From assembly GCA_000827265.1 (NCBI GenBank), contig KN834820.1, forward strand, positions 124,001-188,000: a stretch of DNA of 64,000 nucleotides. The letters run 5' to 3'. The DNA is from Collybiopsis luxurians FD-317 M1. Taxonomy: Eukaryota; Basidiomycota; Agaricomycetes; Agaricales; Omphalotaceae. A program made the translations under genes and the position numbers. Position 1 is the first letter of the stretch; each line of letters opens with the position of its first letter. Positions 45,236 to 56,032 of the stretch are shown here, piece by piece. A model generated the notes under the pieces. It did no database searches and was not told where the DNA came from. It saw nothing but the letters and a program-made list of their open reading frames with translations.

Positions 45236-46750
45236 CTAGTGGTTATTCTCCACAAATCGCTTTTTGTACGAAGGACTTTCTGGCTCAGCAGGTGCGTAAC
45301 GCAACAATCCCTCAAAGCTGGCCTCAGTCTCCACTGAAGTCAAATTATTGGGGAGAGTATCTCTAGCCGGGAACGGAGCCTCCCTAATTATTAGAACTTC
45401 TTTTCCGTTCTTCTTTTTAACCCATTCCCAATTCCCGTGCGCACCCGCTCTTGGCTCGAACCCTCTCAGAGCTTTAGGAGCCCAGACACCTGGTCCATCT
45501 CTCATCTTTCCACCTTCTTCTCTGCTACTTTGCCACCTAGCCAATACTGATGGATGAATAGTTTCATTCGTCTCCTTGGTCTCTCCATCATCATCTGTAT
45601 AGGCTCCCGGAGTTCGATACTTCCACGTCCACGTCTGTCCCTGACGATAGGAGTCATACCATCTACCACGTCCCCAGCCTTGATACTCCCTATCATATCC
45701 ATTGGGATCTTTTAAGCGACTGGGACGATCGCTACTATGAATGTTCCAAGGTTGATGGTCAAGGCTGACGAGAAGATTGATGTACTTTGAATCGAAGTCA
45801 AGGAAGGGACGACAGCGGTCAATCATCCAGGCAAGGGTAAGATCGGCTATGGCTTGATCGTGATATCCGCCACCTACGTTGGTGTGTACGCCAGGAAACC
45901 AGCATTGCTGGAGGTCGATTGCTGTACGTGGGTAGGTTATTCGAAACAGCTCTGCAGTATACTTAAAGGCGAGAATGGCACATACATTTTGCAGCCTCAG
46001 TGTCCTTGGGCAAATACCACATTGTTGGTGAAAACGGGCGCCGGCATTCGTCTAGTGCCAAAGCATGGAAGGCATGTTTGATCCCTAAATGTTTGCTCCA
46101 GTCTGAGACTCGAAGAACCACGAAATGCAACATGCACGACTCATACCTTTCACAAGGCTACCGCTAAAGTGTCTATACTTCCCTGATACCCCACCAGGGT
46201 TTGTCCATTCCGGAACACCTAAACTCGCCACTGTATCCCAGCAACCTACTACCTCAATCTCAACCTCATGCACCTTTGAAACGGGCTCCCCGAACCTAGG
46301 GGTGTAATACTTATGGATCTTGATATCTTTGTCAAGGGTACCATCCTTGTACGCCTTTATGGCACGCTTGAAACCCCATGTGTAGTCGGGTTTATGATAG
46401 ACTCCGACACGAGCCATGAAGTTTGCAAGGACACGCGCCGTGAATGCCCCGCGAGAAAACCCAAAGATAAATATTTTGTCACCTGGTTGGTAGTTGTTCA
46501 TGATGAAAGTGTATGCATCGTCGATGTTCTCTTCAATGCCTTCGCCCAACGCTTGACAATAAAGTGCACCAACGTCCCCCCAGCCGAGATCTTCTGTGCC
46601 GATCCCGGATTGATAGAAGACAATTTGCTGGATGGTGTCGGATGAGTTAGAGAGGGCATGGCAGAGGCGGTTGACGTTAGTAGAGCCGGAGTATTCGCCA
46701 CGGCTTAAAGACTGGCCGGTACCGTCGCAGGCGACGATGATGCGTTTCAT
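45236..46750 (-). CDS. DUF2235 protein, copy e (3 exons, 462 aa)
   Basis: Exons 46750-46147, 46084-45986 and 45921-45236, phase 1 at both introns. It has the fullest set of family motifs: MKRIIVACDGTGQSLSRGEY, SGIGTEDLGWG, IFGFSRGAFTARVLANFMAR (GxSxG elbow), VEIEVVGCWDTVASLG, IKHAFHALALDECRR, QQCWFPGVHTNVGGGYHD and WKYRTPGAYTDDDGE. The tail LRYAPAEPESPSYKKRF is nearly identical to copy a at the window's left end, so copies a and e are sister duplicates in opposite orientation. An upstream ATG (46807) would add 19 residues. Neighbours are an amidase-tail relic and a peptidase-tail relic downstream of its stop. Intact and probably functional. Confidence 0.9.
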
Positions 46751-46807
46751 GCTATGAGAGTAAAAGGAAGAAGAGGTGAACCTTAAGTGGGGGTCCATCG
46801 AAAACAC

Positions 46808-48119
46808 TCGAGTTGCGATTTTAAAGGAGTGGCACTCTCTGTGTTAAGATAGATAGAACGGATGGTGGAGCTACGAAGCATAGTCCCTGTTTCTTTTACA
46901 TCCACACTTATGAGATGATGACATAGAATTATCGGAAGGTGGAGGTCGGCCAGAGCCAGTCTTTGACCTTCTTTGACGTGCCTTGTGGCCGCTATTTACA
47001 AATGTTTAAGGTTGACAGTATACTTACAGCTTTCTTCAACTCGAAATATGATCATTACTTACTAGACTTGAAAGCGACGTCATCCTTGATCAAATGATGA
47101 TAATGAAGTCCGCGATGCAGGAGGAACGGGACGCCGATGCAGGTGAAGTTCCTGCTTACTGCTCTGCGCCGTAGTTTATAAATCATTATAAATGGCACTA
47201 CTTGGGATTCGATATCTTCAACGGAGGTGAAAGATGGATAGTGTCAGAGGACTGGTGGTTTGGGCAGTAAATGTAGAACTCGACCTCAAAATACCGGTAT
47301 TAAGCGGTAGGATCGGAGGCGAGAAAGAAGTGGAAACAATTCCATGATCAGTCGACTGTCAAACGCCAGGACTATGCTACATATAGTATCTCAGGTGAGA
47401 AGATTCTCACCTCGTCAGCTCGTCCCAACTACCCCACTTATGATCATAAGTCGCAGTTAAGTGGATTTGGAAGCATCGTGTGCCACATTGCCACATACTT
47501 AGCGTTGCCCGCGGCAGCAATTCCCGACTCCACAACTTCTCTATTCGCCAGGCTCAGGTTGATATATTTGAGTACGACTGCGCACTTCCTACGCTCTTGC
47601 GCATGAAGCCCAAGTTCACCATCTCAGTGAACCTGGACTATGCTTATTCCATAGTTATCCCGTGGTCGACGGTACGTCGATCATTACTTACATATATGGA
47701 CATTTTATTACCTGATTTAGACACATAGTGGATTCTCACTCCACAACTGTCTGCGGTCAGGTTTTACTTAGACATGCTACTCCTGCACACCATGTCGCTA
47801 CCGATGCCCGATGTCGAGTATCACATTTTGCCGAATGGACCCTAAGTCTCTCAGATTCTGCAATGTGACGGCCCGTTCCGGTTAAGGCTAGCTTTAGCGA
47901 CAGTTCTAGAGTTCAATTCCTCGAGCGGGAATCATTTATCTTTTGCTTCTTTTAATAGAAGTTACGGACCTCGGATTGGAGCCGAAATGGTTGACAAGTG
48001 ACGGCAACTTGTATAAGAGCAATTCAATTATACAGTTAATGTAAATTGCAAGAGCAAGTATTTTGTAAATAATTCAAGACTTGTTTTAACAATACTCATT
48101 ATACAATACCTTTGTCCCT
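46808..48119. other. Intergenic; possible decayed LTR material at ~47870-48119
   Basis: No gene is supported. From 47868 (AATGTGACGGCCCGTTCCGG) to about 48119 (TACCTTTGTCCCTAG) the sequence is AT-rich with a TGTGACGG start reminiscent of LTR ends, but no partner copy lies in the window. Confidence 0.35.
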
Positions 48120-48812
48120 AGCTCTCGCGACCCATGTGGTCGGGTCAAGGTCAGTGGGGTCAAGGTCAGCTACAGTCGTGACCCTGACCCCAGGGGCAAA
48201 GCTGGGTCAGGGTCAAGTGATGTAATCATTATTATCTTATCAATAAGAAAAACTAAAAATTGGCTGAGGATATATAAACTCAGAGAGCACAAAAAAGGGA
48301 ACAAAGTAAAGTATCTCATTCTTCCTGATGCAATTGTTATCAAATTCTATTATCCAATCTGGAGCCTCACTCAGTAATAGTGGCCAAGAGGCTATTGTCC
48401 TCCTCTGCATCTTCTGCTAATTTTGCCTATGTTACCACTTGATACTTTTCCTTAACTGTTCTTCAGACTATGAAGTTGTCAAGAGCCTCAGTGGAATCAA
48501 ACCATAGACAATTGTAGAATTTTGTGGTCACAAGGCCTCCCAATGGACATTGAACTTGAAACCAAACTTACTAAAAAATCAAGGAAGAAGGCAGTTCAAA
48601 CATGTCCCCAATGTTGAGAATGTATCTAGGATTAACATATTAAATATGAGCAGCTTCAAATCTGTGTTGTATGGTGCATAAAAAGTTTGGCTGACCCTAG
48701 GGTCAGCTCAAGGGTCAAGGGTCAGCAAAATTCTGACCATGACTTTTGACCCCACTTGATCCTCATATAGGGTCAGGGTCAGGTCAGGGGTCACGACCCG
48801 ACCTTGCCCAAC
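48120..48812. mobile_element. Nonautonomous DNA-transposon-like element with GGGTCA-rich subterminal inverted repeats
   Basis: Both ends carry arrays of the motif GGTCAGGGTCA and its complement. The left part (48125-48220) has GTGGTCGGGTCAAGGTCAGT, GGGGTCAAGGTCAGC and GTCGTGACCCTGACCCC. The right part (48690-48812) has GACCCTAGGGTCAGC, AAGGGTCAAGGGTCAGC, TTTTGACCCCACTTGA, GGGTCAGGGTCAGGTCAGGG and the end CACGACCCGACCTTGCCCAA. The rightmost CACGACCCGACC mirrors the left GTGGTCGGGTC. The ~470-bp centre is AT-rich and non-coding. This fits a hAT- or MULE-like nonautonomous element. The right edge coincides with the start of family R copy 4; no clear target duplication was found. Confidence 0.65.
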
Positions 48813-48813
48813 A

Positions 48814-48965
48814 CTAGTTGGAGCGCTGGCTCAGAAGGTAATACTTACCCATATACAGATAGACAAACTCTGTGACTTTCGTGTTTGTCAAACTTCGTAA
48901 GTAAAATGCCTCCAAATCACATAAATGAGTGTGAACAACTTGATTTGAAAGGTACCTTGTAAAGA
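48814..48965. repeat. Repeat family R, copy 4 (downstream of the S28 peptidase)
   Basis: TTGGAGCGCTGGCTCAGAAG, GGTAATACTTACCCATA, AGATAGACAAACTCTGTGAC, TTGTCAAACTTCGTAAGTAA and GAAAGGTACCTTGTAAAGAC match copy 3. It continues directly into the intact peptidase 3' flank, so in copies 3 and 4 repeat R and the peptidase tail form one block. Confidence 0.78.
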
Positions 48966-49284
48966 CCTGCTGAACTACCGAAGCACATTCCGGCATCTTT
49001 AATAGTTGTTCTCCTAAAATAAGCAATCAATTTACACCTAAAATCACAGAAATGAGTGGGAACAACCAAGGATGTAAAACATATATAAGTTGTCCATAGG
49101 TAATGTAAAAACTATATCCCGAGCACCCATGAACCCAGAACAAGCTGATAGCAAACAAGATATAATTACTGCGTTAACGTGGATAGAGATAGCAAAACGA
49201 ATAAAGCCCGAAAGCCTGGAAGGGTGACCGAGCGAGACACAATATTTCCACTTGATCCGATGGAACTGTTATATATCTGCGTCA

Positions 49285-51796
49285 TTACACTCCGACATCT
49301 TTCAAGAACCTGGAATTTTGAGCCGGACGGACTTCTCTCTTATATGACGGAAGGGTCCTTTCCGCAAGCCACGTTTTCATGTATGACAAAGCCTGTGTCT
49401 GCACGGCCAAGACAGTATGGTCTACCTTTCCATTAGTTGTCAAAAGGTCAGAGGTGTGGAACCCATCGGAGATGGCAATAGGCTGTAGGTCGGTGCTAGC
49501 ACGGTCTACTCCATCAGCAGATACCGTTACTCCTCTCCAAGGGTCACCTATGATTTTGATGCATCCAGTATCAGCACTAGGGATCCCATGTATGGAGCAA
49601 GTAAAACACTGACGTTGTCCATTGGCAAGGAATAGACGATCAACCGTCAAATTCCATCCTCCATAATCTTTGTTGGTGTTCGCAACTCCCGCAGCCATAG
49701 GAACATCGTCAGGCGAGGCAAAGACGTCTGGGAAAGTTAGTGCACATATACGCTGTCGAGATCATGGTGAGTGAAGAATCTCCACCAATCTTATATGCGA
49801 CGTACGATTTGATAAGGTGACTGAAGGAGTCTTGTTACGAGTGTTGGTACATCTTCTGGCCCAGCTCCATCCTGAAATTTTGTTTAGATCAGCTCGTAGA
49901 CAGATCGGACTAAATGCTTTTTGATATTTACCCGAACTTGACCAACCTGGTTGCATCTGTAGGAATATGTCAGGTACTGGCTACTAAACGAAGAATAGTG
50001 CATACTCAACCCAAGCCCAGGAGCGAGCGTCATTACCAAGGGAGGTGTTGGTATAGACTGATCCATTGGGGTTATAAGTGCCAAAGCAATCCCTGAACAA
50101 GGGTGTTACATGATTGGCTGGAAAATGGGCAGTGAATGAGTGCTTACTCAACATCCACTCCTCCGCACCCTGTAACAAAAAAGTAGAAATAATGAACAAA
50201 TTTTCTCGAGTAAATTGCTCCCACAACTCACATGCAGCTAGATAAGAAGAGTTCCAGAATGAACCCCAGGCAATAAGAGCATGATCTAGACCCCATCCAG
50301 AAGCAGGCGCGTTAACGCCATTCTTAACTTCCAATGCATCGCAGAACTCAAAGAAACGTTGTCCTGGCCCTGAGGCCGGTTGCAAAAACTGCCAGTCCAG
50401 CATGTTCAAACTAACTAAAAGTAAATGAGCAGTGCTCGGGGCATGCAAAATCAGAGGCACAACATACGAGCTGAAATTACTAGTCAGCGCGAGCGGTCGC
50501 AGATGGAAAGGAAATTACTCACCGCCGGCAACGTCATCCACGTGTGTCATTGCACCCAGACCCCAGTTGTCTTTTAGGACCTGAATTGCAGCTGTATCGT
50601 TACTAGTGAAGACTTGGTCAACGTGGGAGATAACGGCCTCGACATCTGCCGAACAATTTGCTGGCATGAACTGGCGGATGGGTTCAAAGTAGGTCCAAAA
50701 GTCCCTTGAAAAAAGATCGACATGGGTTTGGCGTAGAGGAGAGGAGAACACGATGCCTTACACAATGGCCTCTACCGTCGCTGAGGACGCATATCCGGCC
50801 CAAAATAGACCGGGTTTGCTAATTTATTGAATCAGTATCATCGGATGTGCAAAAGCGACAATCCACTAACTTGACCATGGTCCAAGCAGTCAAGGCACCC
50901 CCATAACTACCGCCAATCAACACCTAAATCATGGAAATAAGGGTCCAAAGCGAATAGACAGATAAATCATCACTACCCAAGGAGCCGTAGCAGGTGATAA
51001 TTTGTCACCTATGGAATGGCAAGAACGTCAATGATTGTGGCCCCAAAATCAAACGAAAGTTCGCACCGTTGGGCATTGGAAGAACAACGTTGTTTGCAAA
51101 ATATTCAAGATCATCGATGGCTTGCTGTATTGTGTGATATTTCATATTCTTGCCAGACAAGTCAGGAACCGGATTACTGAGACCGTAATAACGATGTTCG
51201 AGTACGATTGTACTACCACTCTGCTGTTGGGCGATTTGTCCATTGATAGTATCATTAGTGAGATAAAACGTGAAATCTGATTTCCCAAGTGTCAGAAAGA
51301 GCCACCTATGCAAGATTACGATACATACTTTCGGCATTAATTTCTCCGGGCGTGAAAAGGATAATCGGACCTATGTAAATTGAATGAACACCTGGAGCAT
51401 ATCTGACACAGAACCGGCCACGTACCACCTGTTTCATACCATTCATACGTGTGCCAGAATCGTTGTTTGAAAGTCCCCAGCGAAGGATTGGTATGGTCAA
51501 TCTACAAAATATTCCAAAAGGACTGAGGCTATTAATTGAGAAACATCCTCACCAATTGGTCAAAGTAGTACGTAGTATCTGCCGAATGAATCGATGATTT
51601 CCATTTGAGCATGATTGTGAGTAATCTACTCACTGTAAGGAGGAAGCTGTGTTCCATTGCGGCTCACGACCAGGCTTTCGGCGGAAACTTCCAGTAGAGA
51701 TGCCATTGGTGCACCCCTAGTACTTCTGGAATAGGGAAGCAAGGCAGCAGTGATTCGCACCCAGAGGGCCAAGAGACCAAAGATGGCAAATAACAT
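49285..51796 (-). CDS. Secreted serine carboxypeptidase, peptidase family S28 (about 13 exons)
   Basis: S28 enzymes cut after proline in peptides, here probably outside the cell. Start MLFAIFGLLALWVRITAALL (51796) is a signal peptide. Exons joined in phase give YYFDQLIDHTNPSLGTFKQR, GPIILFTPGEINAE, IVLEHRYYGLSNP, the nucleophile motif LIGGSYGGALTAWTM, YASSATVEAIVDFWTYFEPI, RQFMPANCSADVEAVISHVD, DALEVKNGVNAPASGWGLDH, GTYNPNGSVYTNTSLGND, VECNQVG, the Asp-region FANGQRDPWR and the His-region ISDGFHTSDLL, ending LKDVGV at TAA 49285. Introns have clean ends (for example gtatgc...tacag within the WVE/CNQV junction). Candidate Ser, Asp and His are all present. Two 3'-end fragments of this gene lie at 41.4-41.9 and 44.5-44.9 kb. 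Confidence 0.9.
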
Positions 51797-52244
51797 GACT
51801 GTGAATCTGGTCGTGGAGACACGGGTTAACCAGATGTAGCCAACAAAGCTAATTTCTCGCCTTATATACGCGGGCTTGACGGATTCTCTGAGACACCATT
51901 AAGATGTTGTAATTCATGCTTTGACTCACCATGTGTATACTGTCCAACTTTGGATCTTCCGATCGGACATTTGTACCCCTTACTATTATTCCCTACTCAT
52001 ATGATTACTTATACATACAACCTTACAGAATCTATAGGTAGCTTGTAGAAGTATCTATGAAGATATCTTCAAATGTATTATAGAAGCTCACTTGAGCAGT
52101 CAGCTTAATATTAACAAATTCTCTTACTACCATCTCCTTGCCCAGCCTATCCTCACGATAGGCTATGGGCACCGGTCTTACTGTCAACTGAATTTCCTCA
52201 CTGCTTTACTCTCACCAACTATTACCTTCCCGCTTTCATTCCGC
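51797..52244. promoter_or_regulatory. S28 peptidase upstream region
   Basis: Upstream of the peptidase start on the minus strand. A TATATAAGG-like box (minus strand, about 51868-51860: CGCGTATATAAGGCG) stands about 65 bp before the ATG and is a good core-promoter candidate. Confidence 0.5.
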
Positions 52245-52690
52245 TTTGACTACAGATTCCACGACCATTTTCCGGATCAACCCTCCGTACGACCCAGTCA
52301 ATTATAATGTTTGACTGCCTGGCAAATCAAGACGATTGACATCTTGACAGATCATGTCTGAATCAAGTATATCGAGTCCGGTGCGCTAATTCTCTACCCA
52401 GATAGCTCCAATCAGTCTGAGGTTAGCACGTAGAACAAGTAAGATCATAGAGCCACCATTAGGTTGTGTGTAAATGACAGTGTTCATGAATCATGGGACA
52501 CTCTCAAGACCATGTATGAATCTGCAGGTACTATTAGCTTCATCTCAACCCTCTGGAAGCTCTTTTGGAATCCGCACTCACCGCGCAGAAGGAGCCGAGT
52601 CAGATAATAGTTTTCAATAACAGATCAGGGACAACCACTCACTGCATCAGAATCTTCTACCGCATCCTTTCCTGACTAATTTGTGTCCTC
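52245..52690 (+). mobile_element. Decayed Ty1/Copia gag fragment
   Basis: Plus-strand pieces read TTIFRINPPYDPVNYNV, then after a shift WQIKTIDILTDHV, stop, IKYIESGALILYP, several stops, and NDSVHESWDTLKTMYESAGT then ISFISTLWKLFWN. The pattern (FRxxPxxxxNYxxW, K..DILTD, SAxxxWDxLKxxYESAGT) is the N-terminal gag domain of basidiomycete Copia elements. Many in-frame stops and shifts show it is long dead. No LTR, protease or polymerase was seen. Confidence 0.75.
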
Positions 52691-53439
52691 GATTGGTAAA
52701 TTAACTACTACTGAAACAGCCGATCAATCCGCGGGTTTAACGGATTCTCGCAGGGTCAACTAAGTGACCGAACTCAAAGGATCTCAGCCAAGAAGTCGTC
52801 TTTACCAAGGGATCATAGGAATCTTGTGAGGCAAGGTGATTTTTACCCTTGATACTTAGTAGTCCGTCCGAAGCTTCTCCAGTATTAGACAGGATCATGG
52901 GAGAGGTCAAAGCACATTGTATGCTTATCAGAAAATAGTAAAGAAGAAAAAGCTCGTGGCGTGCCAGAAGCGGATCAATTTTTTCGGGAAATGCTATTAG
53001 CATTTACAGTAAGAGGCTCAAGTATCTCTCAATTAACTCACAATACAGACCATATGGAGTTAGCATGACGGTCTCCGGAAATAGCAGCAGGGCGATGAAC
53101 AAAGACTTAAAGTAGATGAAAGCCCTGTAGAATTCTGCTGCGGCGGTTGCTGTGAAAGATATTAAGAGCATATATGGGGTTGGTGCTTCCAGCGAGCAAC
53201 TCCTGCGGAAAGTACGGATGCATACGGGCGCGTCCGAGCACGTACGAGCACGTACAGGAGAGTACAAGCAAGCACAAAGTGAGTGCAAGCATGGTCCAGA
53301 AACAGACATTTATCTCCTCCTGTTTCAGACTGTATGATGGTCTTTAACGATTCTTTGCAATTAGTTATTTTACGCGCAATTGGGTATCTGAAGTTCGACT
53401 GTAAGTTCAAATGTCTTCTTACCAATGTGTGAACTTCAT

Positions 53440-54115
53440 TTTGCCGCAGCTCGTGCGCCATGAATGGCTTTGTACCCGTATTATGTATAGACGACGGTTG
53501 CTCCAAGTGCCCCACCCAGCGACGTCGAAGTTATTCAAAACACCGAAAACCTTGTCACCGACATGTATTACCGATACTGATGTCCCGGTATAAAATTTTT
53601 GGTACTTCGTAACCCCACTGGTGAACTGGGAAAAAGGGATCAAAGAGCAGGTAAAGGACTTAACGAAGAGAAGACCTTGTTTTTGGGATATGGTAGACTA
53701 CTTGAGCAAGTTCTGGAAGGCTCTTGGTATTCATCAACGGCGCTAGTGACTCGTCGAATGTGAGAGGCAATACCCGTTTCTCGTATAATTTTGGACCGAG
53801 AAGTTTGAAAAGTTAGTTTTGTACGGAATCGTCTTCATCACTGGTGAGGTCGACGCAGTCCATAATCTAAAGAAGATGTTCCAGTGCCAATTTGTTCAGC
53901 TCTTTGGCAGAATCTGTAGCCTGACTCGCCATCACGGTTTCCGGTATTCACGCAGCAGGGGAAAGTAGAACTTGACGATCAACTCACGGAGCAAAGGTGA
54001 CCCTCCTTGAAGCATTTTGTCTGATATACAGTTGGCCCTCGACCGATGACACCCTTACTCATATAGATGACTTCGAGGACAAGGAAAGTTCGGTGGTAAG
54101 CGCCGTCAGCAAAGT
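53440..54115 (-). pseudogene. FunK1 kinase relic (paralog of the intact gene at 56033-59072)
   Basis: On the minus strand, TVSVIHVGDKVFGVLNNFDV matches GDKVFGVLNDFDL of the intact kinase, and EQPSSIHNTGTKPFMAHELR (frame shifted) matches EQPSSKHRTGTTPFMAYDLL. The plus-strand DNA 53670-54115 runs alongside 56699-57175 (TGAGCAAGTTCTGGAAGGCT, GAGACGCAATACCCGT-like, CATCAACGGCGCTAGTG vs CATCAACGGCTCCAGTG) with many indels and stops. The N-terminal third is not recognisable. Confidence 0.82.
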
Positions 54116-54499
54116 TGATCATGATTTGCTCGCACTCGGTTCGATTCGGACATCTGTGACGGCATCCCTATTACGATCTCCCTTTTCCCTCCCACTCCTT
54201 CTGCTCTTAAGAGTTTTATTGACCTTGTCTCCATTATTAGACGCGCTGCTACTCGGGTATATTCAAATTGAAACTCGCTCGGCCTGCTTGCAGCTTCAAT
54301 TACAGCCTCCGACAATGACATCTTAGCTAGTTTTGTGTCCTCAATTTACGCCTACGCCACAATTCCAAGCTTTCGGAAGCTCATTCTCACCCTCCTCGTT
54401 GCCCTTTTTGTGTTTTTGCCTTTTGATGGGTACCTTACCCAATGGACGTGAATTCCCTGCTTCCCAGCCTCCTTCAAGCTCCAAATACGATGAAACCGT

Positions 54500-54895
54500 G
54501 TATTTCGAGTTGGATACTATTACCATTGGAGACCAGGAAATTCGAGGTTAATGAGGCTCTTCCACCGTCCCGCTAAACCTCGGTCCGCTCACAAGATCAT
54601 GGTGACTTTTTCATCGATGCTCTTGACGCTTTAAATGCCGACATTCTCATTAGACAAAATTACACAAAACGCCTTGCACTGATATGACTATACGAGAACC
54701 ATAGGCTCAGCAAAACAGGGTACCGGGACGTATCGAGGGAGATGATCAAAGGATTTGGTGAGAATGTTGGCAAAGGTGCGTACGCTTCTTTCCCCTCCCT
54801 TTTCTACGCTGATATCTCATTCTCAAGTCTTTTGCATGGAACGACTCGTTTACATCACGGTGGGCTGTTAGTATTCCATCGCAAGAAGTCCCGTT
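54500..54895 (+). pseudogene. Decayed coding segment of unknown family
   Basis: Pieces in shifting plus-strand frames look coding: YFELDTITIGDQEIRG, DFFIDALDALNADILIRQNY, TKRLALI, YENHRLSKTGYRDVSREMIK, GFGENVGKGAYASFPSLFYA. Stops and shifts interrupt them. I do not recognise the family. Confidence 0.35.
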
Positions 54896-55083
54896 TTTAA
54901 CGTTGAGAATTTTTCTTCATCCATCCACGTCAACTTCGGCTTCGCAGTCCAACATTTTTGATTCCCGCCTACTGTACTCAAAGCATCAAGGAACCCAAAG
55001 CAGCATCTTCATTTCTATGCAAGTCCCTTCCGCACACAAGAAAAGAGCAAAGGCGTACTCGATCATTCTACGCTGCACATATG

Positions 55084-55560
55084 TCAAACTTGTAAAATAA
55101 AGAAAACATCTGCGGCGCGCAGAGACCCAATAAACAATGAAAATGGCCTCTTAAACAATTCCATCCACCCCTCCTCCCCAAGCCTGACCTGTCTAATCAT
55201 GCCTAGGTTCGGTTCAAGCTCATTCGTTGCTTTCGTCCTTCGTAATGCATTTAATATAAACTCTTCTTCTTTCCCCTTCTCTCCTCGTTCTAATTTTCGC
55301 ACAACTCGTGCAGGCAAAGATGGAGATGAAAGGGCCGAAACTTGTCCTGCTTCTGCCGCACCTGAAGCATCCATACTAGGAGGCATAAATGTAGGTACCC
55401 ACTGGCCGGCACATTCCCAGTGACTCAGCTCCTCCCGCCCTCGCTCCAGCTCGAGCATACTAATGTTCAATCGGTTTACATTGTTCCACCGCTCACCCAA
55501 GGCTTGGACTCGGGAGAGTCGACGTCGAAACTCACGTTATATGAATATACAACGGCTCGT
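55084..55560 (-). pseudogene. Isolated C-terminal exon of an unknown gene (also relic at 33.0-33.2 kb)
   Basis: The minus-strand frame RLSRVQALGERWNNVNRLNI, LSHWECAGQWVPTFMPPSMD, EEEFILNALRRTK and MIRQVRLGEEGWMELFKRPF looks truly coding and ends at a stop at 55084, but no upstream exons can be joined. A diverged copy lies at 33010-33205. I take it as a duplicated gene tail, like the amidase and S28 tails, whose parent gene is outside the window. It could also be a short intact gene starting at 55500. Confidence 0.5.
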
Positions 55561-56032
55561 CGCTCTCCTTCCCGGTCGCTCGTAGGTTGATGCAGAATGT
55601 CTTTGACCACGCAGGCAGGATACAATAAGCTACGTATAAAAGTAGCGGGCTCAGCCGCTGCTCAGGTTTCTTTCTTGCTTAGATTTAACTAATAGAAAAG
55701 CAAGCGCATTTTAGGGCACTCACTTAACACCAAAATGAACCTGTACGTTTCATCACTGTAACAATTGACGGTCGCTTGGAATTTCTGAACTCACCTCGGC
55801 GAACAATCAAAAGTCGATCAAGTTCAGTATATAGAACTTAATATCAGCTACGGTCATCAATCGAGTATACGATAGTGAATCCAGGGTAGTATGTATAATT
55901 CTAAACAGAAAATGATATGGGCTACAGCTAGAGAGGAAGATACAATACGTGGATAAACGGAAGGACAGCAGAGATCGAGAGCATCGTCGAAAGATAAACA
56001 AGATACGAGAGCACGGCAGATTCGGGTTCCAG
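55561..56032. other. Spacer before the FunK1 kinase 3' end
   Basis: Carries TATGAATATACAACGGCTC and TCGCTCTCCTTCCC (55538-55578), also found at 33688-33722. Otherwise nothing is recognised. Confidence 0.4.
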
